Of a DNA stretch of 30,301 nt, positions 1-10,192 are shown one piece after another. The DNA is from Silene noctiflora. Lineage: Eukaryota > Streptophyta > Magnoliopsida > Caryophyllales > Caryophyllaceae. The stretch covers positions 11,555 through 41,855 of the forward strand of contig VHZZ01000090.1 of NCBI GenBank assembly GCA_009801015.1, given 5' to 3'. Both the position numbers and the translations under genes were made by a program. The notes under the pieces are model-generated. The model made no database searches, was not told where the DNA came from, and was given only the letters and a program-made list of their open reading frames with translations. How positions within the stretch are numbered: the first letter of the stretch is position 1; each line of letters begins with the position of its first letter.

Positions 1-396
1 AAAGCTTGTTAGGACCCGATCTAAGGCTTGATACTAATAGTGAAAGCTAGGTATCTCTTGGCTTAGGCATTTATCTTTATTTGCATCATTAATCTAATAT
101 ATTATGTCTTTCTATGCATGTGTGACCCGACTTCCTAGACCTTCTTTTATTTTTATTGTTTTTGCACTTTAGTTTATAAATCTAAACCAAATCAATTAAC
201 AATCATTTCTACCTAGGTCAAATTCACCCTGTAACAACTAATTAACAACCACCGTACTCCCTGTGAATTCGACCCCTAAATACTACATTAATTTGTTGTA
301 CCACTAGGGAATTTATTTTTGATAGGTTGGCGACGACCTTGTCAGCAAGCCCCGAGATGTTGGTTTGCAAAATTAGCCGCGACCCTCCAACAATAA
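1..396 (+). mobile_element. LTR-end-like retrotransposon remnant
   Basis: No coding capacity is visible. The stretch from about 215 to 347 (gaattcgacccc, then tttttgataggttggcga) resembles the 3' end of LTRs and the adjoining leader of plant Ty3/gypsy elements. It ends abruptly at an in-frame TAA (394-396), beyond which copia coding homology starts. The copia fragment was therefore probably joined to, or inserted into, an older element. The assignment rests on resemblance only; no paired LTR is in the window. Confidence 0.35.
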
Positions 397-1435
397 GGTT
401 TTGTGCAATCCTATTCTGATTATTATTCCTTGTTCAGTTTGTCTAAAGGACCGATATGTCTTCATGTTTTGGTTTACATCGATGACCTTGTTATTGCTGG
501 GAATGACTCAGCTGATATTTCCTCTTTTAAGTCTTATCTTGGCAATTGCTTCCATATGAAGGATCTCGGGACTCTGAAATATTTCTTGGGTATCGAGGTT
601 GCACAAAATTCTGAGGGGATAGTATTAAATCAGCGGAAATATGCCTTTGATATTATTTCCGAAACGGGTCTTTTGGGTGCAAAACCAGCCACCACGCCTA
701 TCGAGCAAAACCACTCCCTCGGCCTTCCCAAGGGTGCCATTCTTGATGACATTACCGCATACCATCGATTAGTGGGTCGTTTGGTTTACCTTGGTGTTAC
801 CCGTCCCGATCTTACCTACGCCGTCCACATTTTATCTCAGTTCTTACATCAGCCACGTAAGGATCATATGGATGCTGCTCTTCGTGTCGTTCGTTATCTT
901 AAAGGAAGGCTTGGTCAAGGGATATTACTGCGCTCTGATAGTCCTTTGTCTATCTCGGGTTGGTGTGACTCGGATTATGCTGGTTGTCTTTTAACCCGAC
1001 GATCGGTTTCTGGGTGGATCGTTTTCCTTGGTGACTCTCCGATTTCCTGGAAGACTAAAAAACAACAAGCAGTACGTCTCTCTTTCTTCTGCTGAAGCAG
1101 AATACCACTCCATGGCCTCGCTCCTATGTGAGTTAAAATGGCTTATGGGATTGCTTGCTAGTTTGGGGATCTCCATCTCACGCCCTATGCGTCTGTTGAG
1201 TGACAGCCAGTCTGCCCTACACATTGCTCAAAACCTCGTCTTCCATGAACGCACGAAGCACATTGAAGTAGATTGTCATTTTATTCGCGATGTTATTTCC
1301 GATGGGTTAATTCTCTCGTCTCATGTATCTACTAATGATCAACTCGCGGACATTTTTACCAAAGCTTTGGGATCGGCTCAGTTTGATTTTCTTCTTCGCA
1401 AACTGGGCATTCTTGATCTCCATGCTCCAGTTTGA
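397..1435 (+). pseudogene. Truncated, frameshifted Ty1/copia reverse transcriptase-RNase H
   Basis: This is the C-terminal part of a copia-type polyprotein. Homology starts inside the reverse transcriptase (GFVQS then VLVYIDDLVIAG, the YIDD catalytic box) and runs through the connection (LGTLKYFLGIEV, AYHRLVGRLVYL, RPDLTYAVHILSQF). It continues into RNase H with its conserved acidic sites: CDSDYAG, SSAEAEY, LLSDSQSALHIA, and the KHIEVDCHFIRD box. The ORF is broken by a frameshift at about 1063-1077, just before SSAEAEY: the first part is in the frame of position 403 and the second in that of 1028. The gag, protease, integrase and front half of RT are absent. The natural stop is at 1433-1435, directly followed by a purine tract. 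It is a dead fragment. Confidence 0.92.
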
Positions 1436-1446
1436 GGGGGAGGGGG
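1434..1446 (+). other. Polypurine tract of the copia fragment
   Basis: gagggggaggggg overlaps and follows the polyprotein stop codon, where the plus-strand primer of copia elements lies. The expected 3' LTR start (TG...) is not intact after it; the next bases are ttagg. Confidence 0.7.
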
Positions 1447-1451
1447 TTAGG

Positions 1452-1616
1452 CATCCTTGTTTAAAATTTATATGATGAATCTTGCCCTAACAAAATCCTC
1501 ATATCCATAATATCCATTTCAATGAGAATAAGGAATTGTCATACTCATCAATAACATCATTAATATCCACTAGTGCTAAAGTTTGACACAATATGAATAA
1601 ATTTTAAACAAGGATG
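1452..1616. repeat. 165-bp inverted-repeat element (MITE-like)
   Basis: catccttgtttaaaattta (1452-1470) is repeated exactly in reverse complement at 1598-1616. The 19-bp arms enclose about 127 bp of AT-rich DNA. No matching target-site duplication was found, so it could be a MITE that lost its flanks or a foldback in the former LTR. It sits exactly where the copia 3' LTR should begin. Confidence 0.6.
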
Positions 1617-2622
1617 ATCAAACTAAGAAGGAAATTCACACAAACATATAAATAAGAGCAACCGAATTCATAATTAATTAAAATTGAAGGATTAAGAATT
1701 GTCTTACAAAGGAAAGATTAGGAAGATTGAAAGATTATACCAAGTTTGGAAGAGATTAGCTTTCCATTAACAGGATAATAACCAACATAAAACTAAAGAT
1801 TGTTTCTTTCACTAAAATATTTCAAGCTCCATTTGAAAACGCCCTGCCTCTAAACTATCTATACTAAGGGTAGTAGATGAGGTTATGGGCGTCAAAATGA
1901 GAGATTTCGACGGAGACAAATAATAGATAGAGTAGCTCAAAAGCGCACAGTGCAACTGAAAGCGTGGTGTGCGCACCAGGTGCACAGTAAAGAAAGTTTA
2001 TATACTTCTTGTGTTGTGTATAATTAGATTAACACACCAATCTATAGTGGTAAATTTAATCTTACCACTTTAGATATTACTCATTAGAATCTGATAATTT
2101 GAGGAGTAGACGTATGCTAGATCACAAAGTCATATGAATAATATACATATATACATAATAAACTGCAACGTTATATGGTACATATCATTGTTTCTTTAAA
2201 AACAACTCGACTTTAGACCCAAAGAGTCAAGAGCTGTATCCACGCGCTCCCTTTTGCATTAAGTTATACAATCCGGTCTATATCCTATTCATTACCATCC
2301 ATGGTATTCTTGAATGAATACATCTAAGAATAGCCATAGATGTTTGGCTAAAATCACTATCATAAACAATAGATATGAACATAACATCCACCAAGTTACC
2401 TCCAATAGTCCAATACAACAAGGCAACAAAGTAATACACTCAACCAAAGGAAGACTCATTGTCATATATACTCAAAAGCAACCACACAAAATAAACATGT
2501 TAACGTAATGTCTAATCATCTCAATAAACACATCAAAAGACTCAAAGAATCAACTTTAGTTTTCACGGATTAAGCATTCCTTTTTTAGTTAACATCCACT
2601 TCCTACTTTCCATTTTCCCTTT
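1617..2622. other. Intergenic, upstream of the MADS gene
   Basis: AT-rich DNA without a convincing gene. A 64-codon ORF at 2314 has no recognisable domain. The last 500 bp presumably carry the MADS promoter. Confidence 0.5.
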
Positions 2623-2632
2623 CCATTTTTGG
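2623..2632 (+). promoter_or_regulatory. Perfect CArG box in the TM6-like promoter
   Basis: ccatttttgg matches CC(A/T)6GG, the binding site of MADS-domain dimers. It lies 112 bp upstream of the ATG at 2744. Known: AP3 promoters carry CArG boxes used for B-class autoregulation. That this one is used is inferred from position and match. Confidence 0.6.
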
Positions 2633-2743
2633 AAACATTTTTCACCTTTACTCTTATAACTCATGACAACCACAAATCACATCAAACCCACTTTACATTG
2701 TTAATAACTCCTTCAATTTTCAGCAAAAATTTGGATGAAAAAA

Positions 2744-3054
2744 ATGGGAAGAGGAAAGTTAGAGATTAAGAAAATAGAGAACAAAACAAATAGGCAAGTT
2801 ACTTTCTCAAAGAGAAGAAATGGGATCATGAAAAAAGCTCAAGAACTTACTGTTTTATGTGATGCTAAGGTTTCTCTTCTTATGATCTCTAGCACCCATA
2901 AATTGCACCATTTCCTTAGCCCCGGTGTCTCGTACGTCTTTTTTTTCTAACCCATGGTTCCCTATCTTTTTTTTTTTTCTTGTTATTGAAATCCTAATTT
3001 GTTTTGAAATTACTTTTTTTTTTTTTTTTTTTTTTTAAAACCTAATTTTTTTTT

Positions 3055-3085
<31 letters not shown>

Positions 3086-4789
3086 GTTATTTGATCATAT
3101 AAGGCTTAAGAAGATGTACGACGAGTACCAGAAGATTCAGGGTGTTGATCTCTGGCATAAACATTGGGAGGTAAATTTTTTTGTTTTTATGTTGTTAAAT
3201 GCAGCGCAAAACCCCAGACAATATATGAGAAGGGAGATTCGAACATGTGACCTATTGTCTTGATAATTCCGTGTTAACCACTAAGCTAAGAAGTTTTGTT
3301 TGAAAATAAGATCCTAAATTTAGAGTAGAGCACTTAATTGTTATATGATACGAAGTACTTTGTTTAGCTATTTTAGGTACTCGAAGTCAATCATGTCATG
3401 TCTTTTTTATTCGAGTTTGGTTAAGTTTTGTTTGGCCTGTATTAGCCTAAATTAAAGCTGTAACTCGGGAGTACTCCCCGTTTCAATCATTTGTTATCTT
3501 TTTATTTTAATGTTTTGTTAGCGATATTTTAATTAAAGTAAACAAATGATTAGGACGAATATATAATTGCAACGAAAATTAAGTTTGCAATTTATAAAAT
3601 GTTGGTATTGGTTTTTACCACAGAGGATGCAAGAGCAGCAGAGAAAGTTGCTAGAGTTCAATAATATGCTTCGGACTGAGATTAGGTGACTTTTCAAATT
3701 AATTCCTAGTAACTTGTCATTTTACTTGATTACAATTATTATGTTAATTGAATTACTTTTTCACATACATGATCCTGATTCGAGTTTAATTTGCGCTGTT
3801 GTAGTCGAAGGATGGGGGGAGATTTGGAGGGCCTAAATCTTGTAGAGCTCCGCGGTCTTCAGCAAGAGATGGAGGAAGCCATAACTGAAATTCGTAATCG
3901 AAAGGTTAATTCTTTTATCTTCAAAATCATACACCCTATACGAATCAAAACACGCTTTTGGTAGACTCAGAAAATTTCTGTAATTTGGTCACAAGCTCGA
4001 TATTGTGCCTCAAACTTAATGTTGTGGTTTCATGTTACTTGTACATGATCTAGTTCTCCTACTTCATTGTCTCTTCTTTTTTGTCTATTAAGGGGAGGGT
4101 GACTAATTCGGGGACATGATACGTCCATGGTCTTAACTCTTAACTAGTAGGCTAAGACATCTTCGGTTTCTAATTCATGGTCTGATAAATGTTTGTTGCA
4201 GTACCATGTGATCAAGAATCAAACAGGGACAACTAGGAAGAAGGTAAAGAACCTTGAAGAAAGGCATGGAGATCTCCTCATGGATCTTGTAAGTAGTTAC
4301 CCCTACAAAATCTTCGAATCCCAAATTGCTGCCTTCCAATTTTTTTAAGAGCTCACAAAAGAAAGTTAATTTAATGCTGACGGGATATAAACTCATGTCA
4401 TGAATACCATATCCCATGAATTTAGCGGCTAAACTAATTGACATTTCACATTTGCTACTAAACTTATGTAGAAAAATATGGAAACATAATAGAAGTTGTC
4501 AATATGGCCGCACTAGATTCATGAAATTGTGCTTTCTTGTTTCGTCATTACTAACATTACATTGCCACTGCAAGCTCTTCTGCTATGTGACTGATTACGT
4601 CTACACGCAAGTTTAACTAATAGTTGTCACCTTGTAAATGTGGGTGTTTTGAAAATGAAGGAAGCGAAATTTAGAGGAGCACAGTTTGGGATAGGAGAAG
4701 CGGATCAGAGGAACTACGACGTTGCAAATGTGTATGGAAATGAAGGAGCAGCAGCCAATTTATTTGCTTTGAGTCGCCACCCTCACTAA
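2744..4789 (+). CDS. TM6: B-class MIKC MADS-box protein, TM6/paleoAP3 lineage
   Basis: A floral homeotic transcription factor expected to pair with PISTILLATA and specify petals and stamens. Exons with GT-AG borders are 2744-2931 (188 bp), 3104-3170 (67), 3624-3685 (62), 3805-3904 (100), 4202-4288 (87) and 4661-4789, giving 210 residues. The first four lengths are the canonical B-class ones. The MADS domain covers residues 1-61 ([45 protein letters not shown]). The K domain includes [20 protein letters not shown]. The tail of the K domain, KYHVIKNQT then [12 protein letters not shown], matches the TM6 type rather than euAP3. An in-frame ATG at 2735 would add MKK; 2744 fits the family. Oddities: the usual exons 5 (42 bp) and 6 (45 bp) are one 87-bp exon, and the protein ends at [10 protein letters not shown] without the paleoAP3 motif. 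Confidence 0.9.
2965..3085 (+). repeat. Poly-T tracts in MADS intron 1
   Basis: Intron 1 (2932-3103) holds T runs of 23 (3014-3036) and 28 (3058-3085), plus a shorter one near 2970. They act as an extended pyrimidine tract before the acceptor at 3102-3103. The lengths are prone to slippage and to sequencing error. Confidence 0.8.
3181..3296 (-). mobile_element. tRNA-derived SINE in MADS intron 2
   Basis: Read on the minus strand, tagcttagtggttaa (near 3277-3291) matches a Pol III A box, and gttcgaatctcc (near 3234-3246) matches a B box. The spacing is tRNA-like. Further downstream on that strand an A-rich stretch, tail-like, covers about 3175-3200. This is the layout of a short SINE, antisense to the host gene. 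It starts only about 10 bp after the exon 2 donor. No clear target duplication was identified. Confidence 0.6.
3472..3561. mobile_element. Stowaway-like MITE in MADS intron 2
   Basis: About 90 bp with imperfect terminal inverted repeats: ccgtttcaatcatttgtt near the left end and aacaaatgattaggacg near the right. TA lies at both borders. These are the hallmarks of Tc1/mariner-derived Stowaway elements, whose ends typically read ctccctccgt. The ends here have decayed. Confidence 0.65.
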
Positions 4790-4832
4790 TCTATCTACTG
4801 CTTACTCTGATCATGATTTGCAACCTTATTGC
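4782..4832 (+). other. Out-of-frame remnant of the TM6 C-terminal motif
   Basis: In the frame one base ahead of the annotated exon, the DNA around the stop codon reads [16 protein letters not shown]. This resembles the missing end of TM6 proteins: a PI-derived motif (..P.PNL..) followed by the paleoAP3 motif (YGxHDLRLA). It overlaps the stop at 4787-4789. A small indel near 4781-4786 probably truncated the protein. Confidence 0.45.
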
Positions 4833-6796
4833 TCGACTTTGTGCTTTTTTTATGGATTTGAGCTACTTATATGCCCTCTTAACTATGTGAAATCTGCTCT
4901 TATTGATTGATGTTTCGTGTGATGAAAACTAAGCCGTGTTATCTCGAGTATAAACTAGTGGTTTGAGACTTATGATTAAATGTCACGTTAGTTCATAATA
5001 ACCTGAGCTCGGTTTATTTGCTATATTGCAGTTGACAGTGTCGTGTTAAACGTAAAGAAATTAATGACACGGTTGTAATGCGATATAGTAACAGTTTTCT
5101 GTGTTATTTCTTAGGACGATTTCAATAGTAAATGGATGCAGTTTTCGGTGATAAGTGGAGGCTGCCAAAAGGCAGCAGAACTTGAGTACTAGAAACTAGA
5201 AGTGTTAGATCGATTTTAATGTTCTATCTGATTAAATTGAACAAATCAAATGAAGATAAATTACCAACAATTTTCTTTGAAACTGTTGGTCAATATTTTA
5301 AAAGAAAGGATATAACAATATCAAAGTTAATTGCGATTTCTACTTCATTCGAATAAGTTAATTTTGGATTATCTAAGCAAGACTTTGTAGTTGTCGCATT
5401 CAAAACATTACTCAATGATCCAGTATTTTAATGTTTGTTAAGCATGTAATTGTAATACCAAGAAGCTGAAGTCAGCCAGTCAGGGAATCTATAATAAGGA
5501 CAGAATAAAGTTGTTGTATTAAGCATTGAAAGAGCACAATGCTAAAGTAGATTACCAAGATTGAGACTAAATAATTAAATTTGTTGACGCACTTTCAAGT
5601 TTCAAGGCATTGCTTAGATTCACTCCTACAAACTTTGGTAAATAGAGGAATGTCTTTTCTTTTTTCTTCAACTTCTAAGTTTCTCTTCAAATTTGTAATT
5701 CGTCATAAGATAGACCAACGGTAAACCGAATAAACAAGAACAACTCTTGGAGTCCACAAGTTGTAGTCTTTGCGTCAGTCTAACATGAAATACAATAATA
5801 GAGTACATCATCTACTCAAAGATAAGACCCTTGGAAGCTCACTATTTTTAATTATCTCATTGCCGCTCTGTTACCTGTTGTCCACACTCTACACCAGCTT
5901 CCGTGTCACCAATATAGTTCCTCACTGCCTCTCCATTGCCACCATCACAAATACCTCAATTTTTCTTTCCTCTCATTATCGGTGACGCAACAAGTATTAA
6001 AGCCGGTTTTATTACAACAACAAAGCCTTAGTCCCAACATAGGTAAGGTTCAATTAACATAAATCATCCGAATTCGTATAAGTTTGAATCCACTAATAAA
6101 GTTAAAGGTAAATGAAAACCCGGTAATGTAATTTTGTAAGTTGAGCTGTTTGAATAAAAATCGAGAACAACCATCATATTAAGGTAAAAAAAAGCAGGTC
6201 AAAGAACAGTTATGATTGCTCACTAAATATATTGTCCCTCACTCCTAGATGTCTATTTGAATTTGTTGCACTCAGTAAGAGATAAATCAAAGATAAGCGA
6301 GCAATTTGAATCAAGGAGGTGAAATTTTTGAATATTTTATATACAATTATGCATACTTGGGCTTAATTTCAATCCGTAACTTCAAATCCATTCTCAACAC
6401 TCCCGCTAGACTTGGCAAACACATCAATTGAGTCATGTTCGATAAAGTTTGCAAGAATTTGGTTCAGGTGATTTCGGGTTGGAGTCTAAATGAAAAGTTA
6501 TCAGGATATTTGAAGATAATGTCTAATAATCGACAATAAACATTCTGATTTCGGATCCTCCATTCAGTCATTCACCATTGGATCGACTGGAGTGATTCGA
6601 ATCGGGTAAAGTTTACGAGGTGTATTCTGGACCATCCCAACATTCATCATTTATCTGACAACCCCCGTGACAATCCTCAGACCTCAATCCCCACCACTTG
6701 AAACTCTTGTCCATTAATATTCCCCCCTCCATTATTCTTCTCAATCAAAACCCACAAACTTTTCACACTTGACCAACTTTCATTCAAACTCCACCC
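4833..6796. other. Intergenic between the MADS and LRR genes
   Basis: AT-rich DNA with no supported gene. A 71-codon ORF at 5770 looks random. The 3' end of the MADS transcript should fall in the first few hundred bases. A pyrimidine-rich leader precedes the LRR gene (6720-6796). Confidence 0.5.
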
Positions 6797-8083
6797 ATGA
6801 CAACTCCAACCCCCATCCCACTAATCCTTCTCCTAATTACACTCTCCGTCATCCCATTTACAACCTCAAAAACACACTGGCGCGACATCCTCGTACTCAA
6901 ACAACTCAAATTATCCATCTCCCCAACATCCATTCCTCCTGCCTCCTGCATTTCCACATGGGACTTCACCTACGACCCCTGCGACCACCTCTCCTCCGAC
7001 AAATTCACGTGCGGCTTCACCTGCACCGTCATCGGTGCGGCCCACTCCCACAACATCTCACGTGTCACCGAGCTCGCTCTTGACTCACCGGGTTACTCCG
7101 CTCAACTCGCTGCCACTACCTGGACCCTCCCTTTCTTAACCGTACTCGACCTAACAGGTAACAACTTCTCGGGCCCGATTCCGGATTCGTTTTCCGGGTT
7201 GACCCGGTTAACCAAGCTCACATTGTCTCGTAACTCGGTATCTGGTCCAATTCCTGACTCACTCGGTCGACTCAACTCGCTCGAGGAAATTTACCTTGAT
7301 AATAATGCTCTTGTGGGTCCAATACCCGGGACTTTTTCAGGGTTAGTCGGGTTGAAGCGGTTTGAACTGCAAGGAAATAGACTCGGTGGCGAGTTACCTG
7401 ACCTGAGTCGACTCAGTAGCTTGTATCTTATCGATTTAGGGGATAACTCGTTTTCCGGCGGGGTTCCGACAAGTTTACCGGCGAGTTTGGTGGAGGTTTC
7501 AATGAGGAATAATAAATTGCAAGGGAATTTACCGTATGACAGTGTGGTAAAATTGGGTTTTTTACAGGTTTTAGACTTGAGTTATAATCAACTCAGTGGG
7601 TCAATCCCAGCGAGTTTGTTCACTAGGCCGAGTCTCCAACAGCTATCACTTGCCTACAATAATTTCACGTCAATCGAGGTGCCTAATGGTTTTGGTTCGG
7701 GTTTGGATTCGGGTTTGATAGCGGTAGATTTGAGTTATAACGAGTTAAATGGGGTTTTACCGGGGTTTATGGGCTTGATGCCGAAGTTATCATCTTTATC
7801 ACTTGAGAATAATAAGTTGATGGGCTTGATACCGACCCAGTATGCTTTAAAAACAGTTTGGCCCGAACCGGGGGTAGCCCAGTTTGATAGGCTGTTGTTA
7901 GGAGGGAATTATTTGTTTGGGCCGATACCGGATCCGTTAATGAGAATGGAACCGGGTTCAGCCAGAGTGAATTTGGTGGATAATTGTTTGTTTATGTGTC
8001 CGATTACGGTGTTTTTTTGTCAAGGTGGTGATCAGAAGTCTTTGGTAGAGTGTAAGAATAATATTGGGCCTGTTATCCCGTGA
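6797..8083 (+). CDS. Secreted LRR protein without kinase (428 aa)
   Basis: Single exon. Residues 1-24 form a hydrophobic signal peptide (IPLILLLITLSVIPFTTS). A cysteine-rich N-terminal cap follows (SCISTWDFTYDPCD, then FTCGFTCTV), and then about eleven plant-type LRRs (LTVLDLTGNNFSGPIPDSFS and similar). The protein ends with a cap containing NCLFMCP and VEC. No transmembrane helix or kinase is present, so it should be an apoplastic or wall-associated protein. The cap resembles a small family of about 420-aa Arabidopsis LRR proteins (At5g66330 type, from memory) rather than the array downstream. The DPCD/FTCG cap is clearly different from that of the four paralogues from 12841 on. The function is unknown; ligand or wall binding is inferred. 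Confidence 0.88.
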   Translation: MTTPTPIPLILLLITLSVIPFTTSKTHWRDILVLKQLKLSISPTSIPPASCISTWDFTYDPCDHLSSDKFTCGFTCTVIGAAHSHNISRVTELALDSPGYSAQLAATTWTLPFLTVLDLTGNNFSGPIPDSFSGLTRLTKLTLSRNSVSGPIPDSLGRLNSLEEIYLDNNALVGPIPGTFSGLVGLKRFELQGNRLGGELPDLSRLSSLYLIDLGDNSFSGGVPTSLPASLVEVSMRNNKLQGNLPYDSVVKLGFLQVLDLSYNQLSGSIPASLFTRPSLQQLSLAYNNFTSIEVPNGFGSGLDSGLIAVDLSYNELNGVLPGFMGLMPKLSSLSLENNKLMGLIPTQYALKTVWPEPGVAQFDRLLLGGNYLFGPIPDPLMRMEPGSARVNLVDNCLFMCPITVFFCQGGDQKSLVECKNNIGPVIP

Positions 8084-8229
8084 GCAAATTTTTGGAAATT
8101 GATTTTATTTTGCTTTTGTTTATAGGGAAAATCAAGATTTCCAAATAATCATTTGGAAGGGAGGAAAAACTTTTTATTAGTCCGGAAATTGTTATGTATT
8201 AGTGCTGTCTATTTTTATGATTCGTAAAT

Positions 8230-8431
8230 GAGAATTGCTATCTACCTTATTTTTTCTAATAGAACCTATACCTTCTTCTCTAATAACCGGTGAAAATATA
8301 ATATAAATGGCCTCATCCACTTGTCATCTGATCCCACGTGATATATATTAACTTGATCGATTGTGAGAGGGTAAGGTAGAAGGTAGAAGGTAGAAGAGAA
8401 GGTGGGAAGGAGAAAATAGATAGCAATTCTC
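8230..8431. mobile_element. Mutator-type MITE, 202 bp, with 9-bp target duplication
   Basis: Perfect 15-bp terminal inverted repeats (gagaattgctatcta at 8230-8244, its reverse complement at 8417-8431) are flanked on both sides by ttcgtaaat (8221-8229 and 8432-8440). A 9-bp duplication is typical of MULEs. Internal purine-rich 'gtagaag' repeats mirror the left arm imperfectly. It lies 146 bp past the LRR stop codon and may sit in the 3' UTR. Confidence 0.85.
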
Positions 8432-8440
8432 TTCGTAAAT

Positions 8441-9446
8441 AAAGTTTCTCGATCTCAAATGTGTACCTTTTTTGGGATACCATTTATTTCTCTGATTTTA
8501 GAAAATCTAATCAGTTTTTTTAGGGAGATCTAACTTTACTCATTTAGTAGTTACTACGAGTACTCCATATGTGAATATTAAGAGATTCCTTGACTCAGCC
8601 CTCCTCCCCATCGGGCCTATTTAGCGCGTATGTTTTGCAGCCAACATCGCCTCCCTACTGAGCCAGTTTAGGGACTATGTTATGCATCTCGCCTCAGCCT
8701 CCTATAGAAAACTAAAAAGGGAAAATGGTGTAGCTATTACGGTCCAACCCATTAATGAGTCAGTTTAGGGCCCTGCTTGAACCAACCTATCCCTCCCACG
8801 AGCCACTCCTAGGTCAAGGGGACTAGGCCCGCCCGCGCATGCTCAGTCCCCGTGTCCTAGTCTATTTTGCCGCAATGTTTTGTTGAGATGTCACTCATTG
8901 GCGTCCGAAAAAAAAGTAGTGGTGCTGAAGTTTCAGAGCCAAGGAAAAAATGAACGTTGGCCCACGTGGCTGTTAGCTTGTAAAGCGGGCGACCGTTGCA
9001 AAGAGCAGATGACAGAAAGGCCCATTAATAATATTGTATCCAAGTTGAGGGCCAATGGGCCGTGACTTATGCCTTTTTTTACGGTTTATGCCGCTATGGA
9101 TGAAGAGGATTAGTGGACTGAGCCTTCAACCGAAAAATATTTACCTATTATTTGTCACAGACAATCAAACACGTAAATTAAGTAGCTCACGAAATTTGTT
9201 GGCAAATTAATCGAGCAATCAAGCATTATTTCATTAACGTTACTTTCATAAACTAATAGGAGATAAAGATATGATCTGTGTGTAATAGTCTAAAATCCAA
9301 CTTAACAAAGCTCGATGATATCATCAATGAGGTAGCTAGGACTGGGCCTTGCCCCCGGGGTCCTTTTTTTTTTTTTTTCTTTTTCTTGTTATGTAATACG
9401 GAGTAAAAAACAACAATGTGATGTGATAGGTTTGTAGTATTAGCAC
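8441..9446. other. Intergenic, no gene recognised
   Basis: Includes a more GC-rich patch (8600-9060) with a 61-codon ORF of no recognisable domain, and a T run near 9363-9380 after a GC-rich stretch. An acggagta tract lies near 9397. No transposon ends were identified. Confidence 0.45.
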
Positions 9447-9530
9447 AGTTGCTCATTGGTGTAGTAGTAACTAGTAAGACACTGTCAACCGAAACGTCGC
9501 AGGTTTGACTCCTCACAGATATGCCTTTTG
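9447..9530 (+). mobile_element. Degenerate tRNA-related (SINE-like) sequence
   Basis: ttggtgtagtagtaa (9456-9470) resembles a Pol III A box, and gcaggtttgactcctc (9499-9514) is close to a B box, at tRNA-like spacing. The sequence does not fold into a proper tRNA cloverleaf by eye, so a SINE head or a decayed tRNA is more likely than a working gene. Confidence 0.45.
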
Positions 9531-10192
9531 CCATGAGTTATCTTAACAATTTTTACAATTATTCTTGTAATATTTCTTACGCCTACACCATTTTTTTATT
9601 TGTTCCATACGCATTCTTTATTTATTTATTTCTAAATATTGTCATATAATATTCATTTAATAATTTTTAATTTTGTATTCATACAATTTGAGATATATTG
9701 AGAAGATAAATGTTATCGAAAACCGATAACATGTATGATGTACAATAAGAGATATGTCGAGGTATTTTAATTTCGTCGACATATTTAAGTTGAAGACGAA
9801 AAGAATGAATTTCGGCCCCACATAAGATCCGGTCCTGGCAACGTCCTTGGATATTATCATTATAAATTCATCAAAACTTGTTTTTGTGCGTGTTAAGAAC
9901 TATCATCTTTTAAACAAGTGGTTAAAAGTTCGTTTTCTAATTTTTGCGAATGAAAAAACCAAAATTGAGTGAGGTCTACCTATTACTGCTCGAGATTGGC
10001 CAGCTGTCGGTGCCGAATATTACTGTTCAACACTTAAAAAAATAGATTGATCAAAGCTAAGGGTAAACCAATTAAACGGTCAGTTTCGCCTATGTATCTA
10101 TGCCCCTAATAACCGTGTAACCCAAATGGGATCAAGTACAAGTAACCAGTTTAATCAATTAGTCATTTAGTTCGTATAACTTTATTTTACAA
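9531..10192. other. Intergenic, AT-rich
   Basis: No gene, clear inverted repeat or tandem repeat was found here. The antisense 67-codon ORF at 9657-9860 has no recognisable domain. Confidence 0.4.

Noticed and set aside
791..1224. Overlapping ORFs within the copia fragment
   Set aside because: Shadows of the RT-RNase H frame.
2314..2508. 64-codon ORF upstream of the MADS gene
   Set aside because: No domain, low-complexity composition, no splice or promoter support.
2735..2743. Upstream in-frame ATG of the MADS gene (adds MKK)
   Set aside because: MIKC proteins start at MGRGK; 2744 gives the canonical 188-bp first exon.
9447..9530. A functional tRNA gene
   Set aside because: A- and B-box-like motifs are present, but the stems do not pair convincingly.
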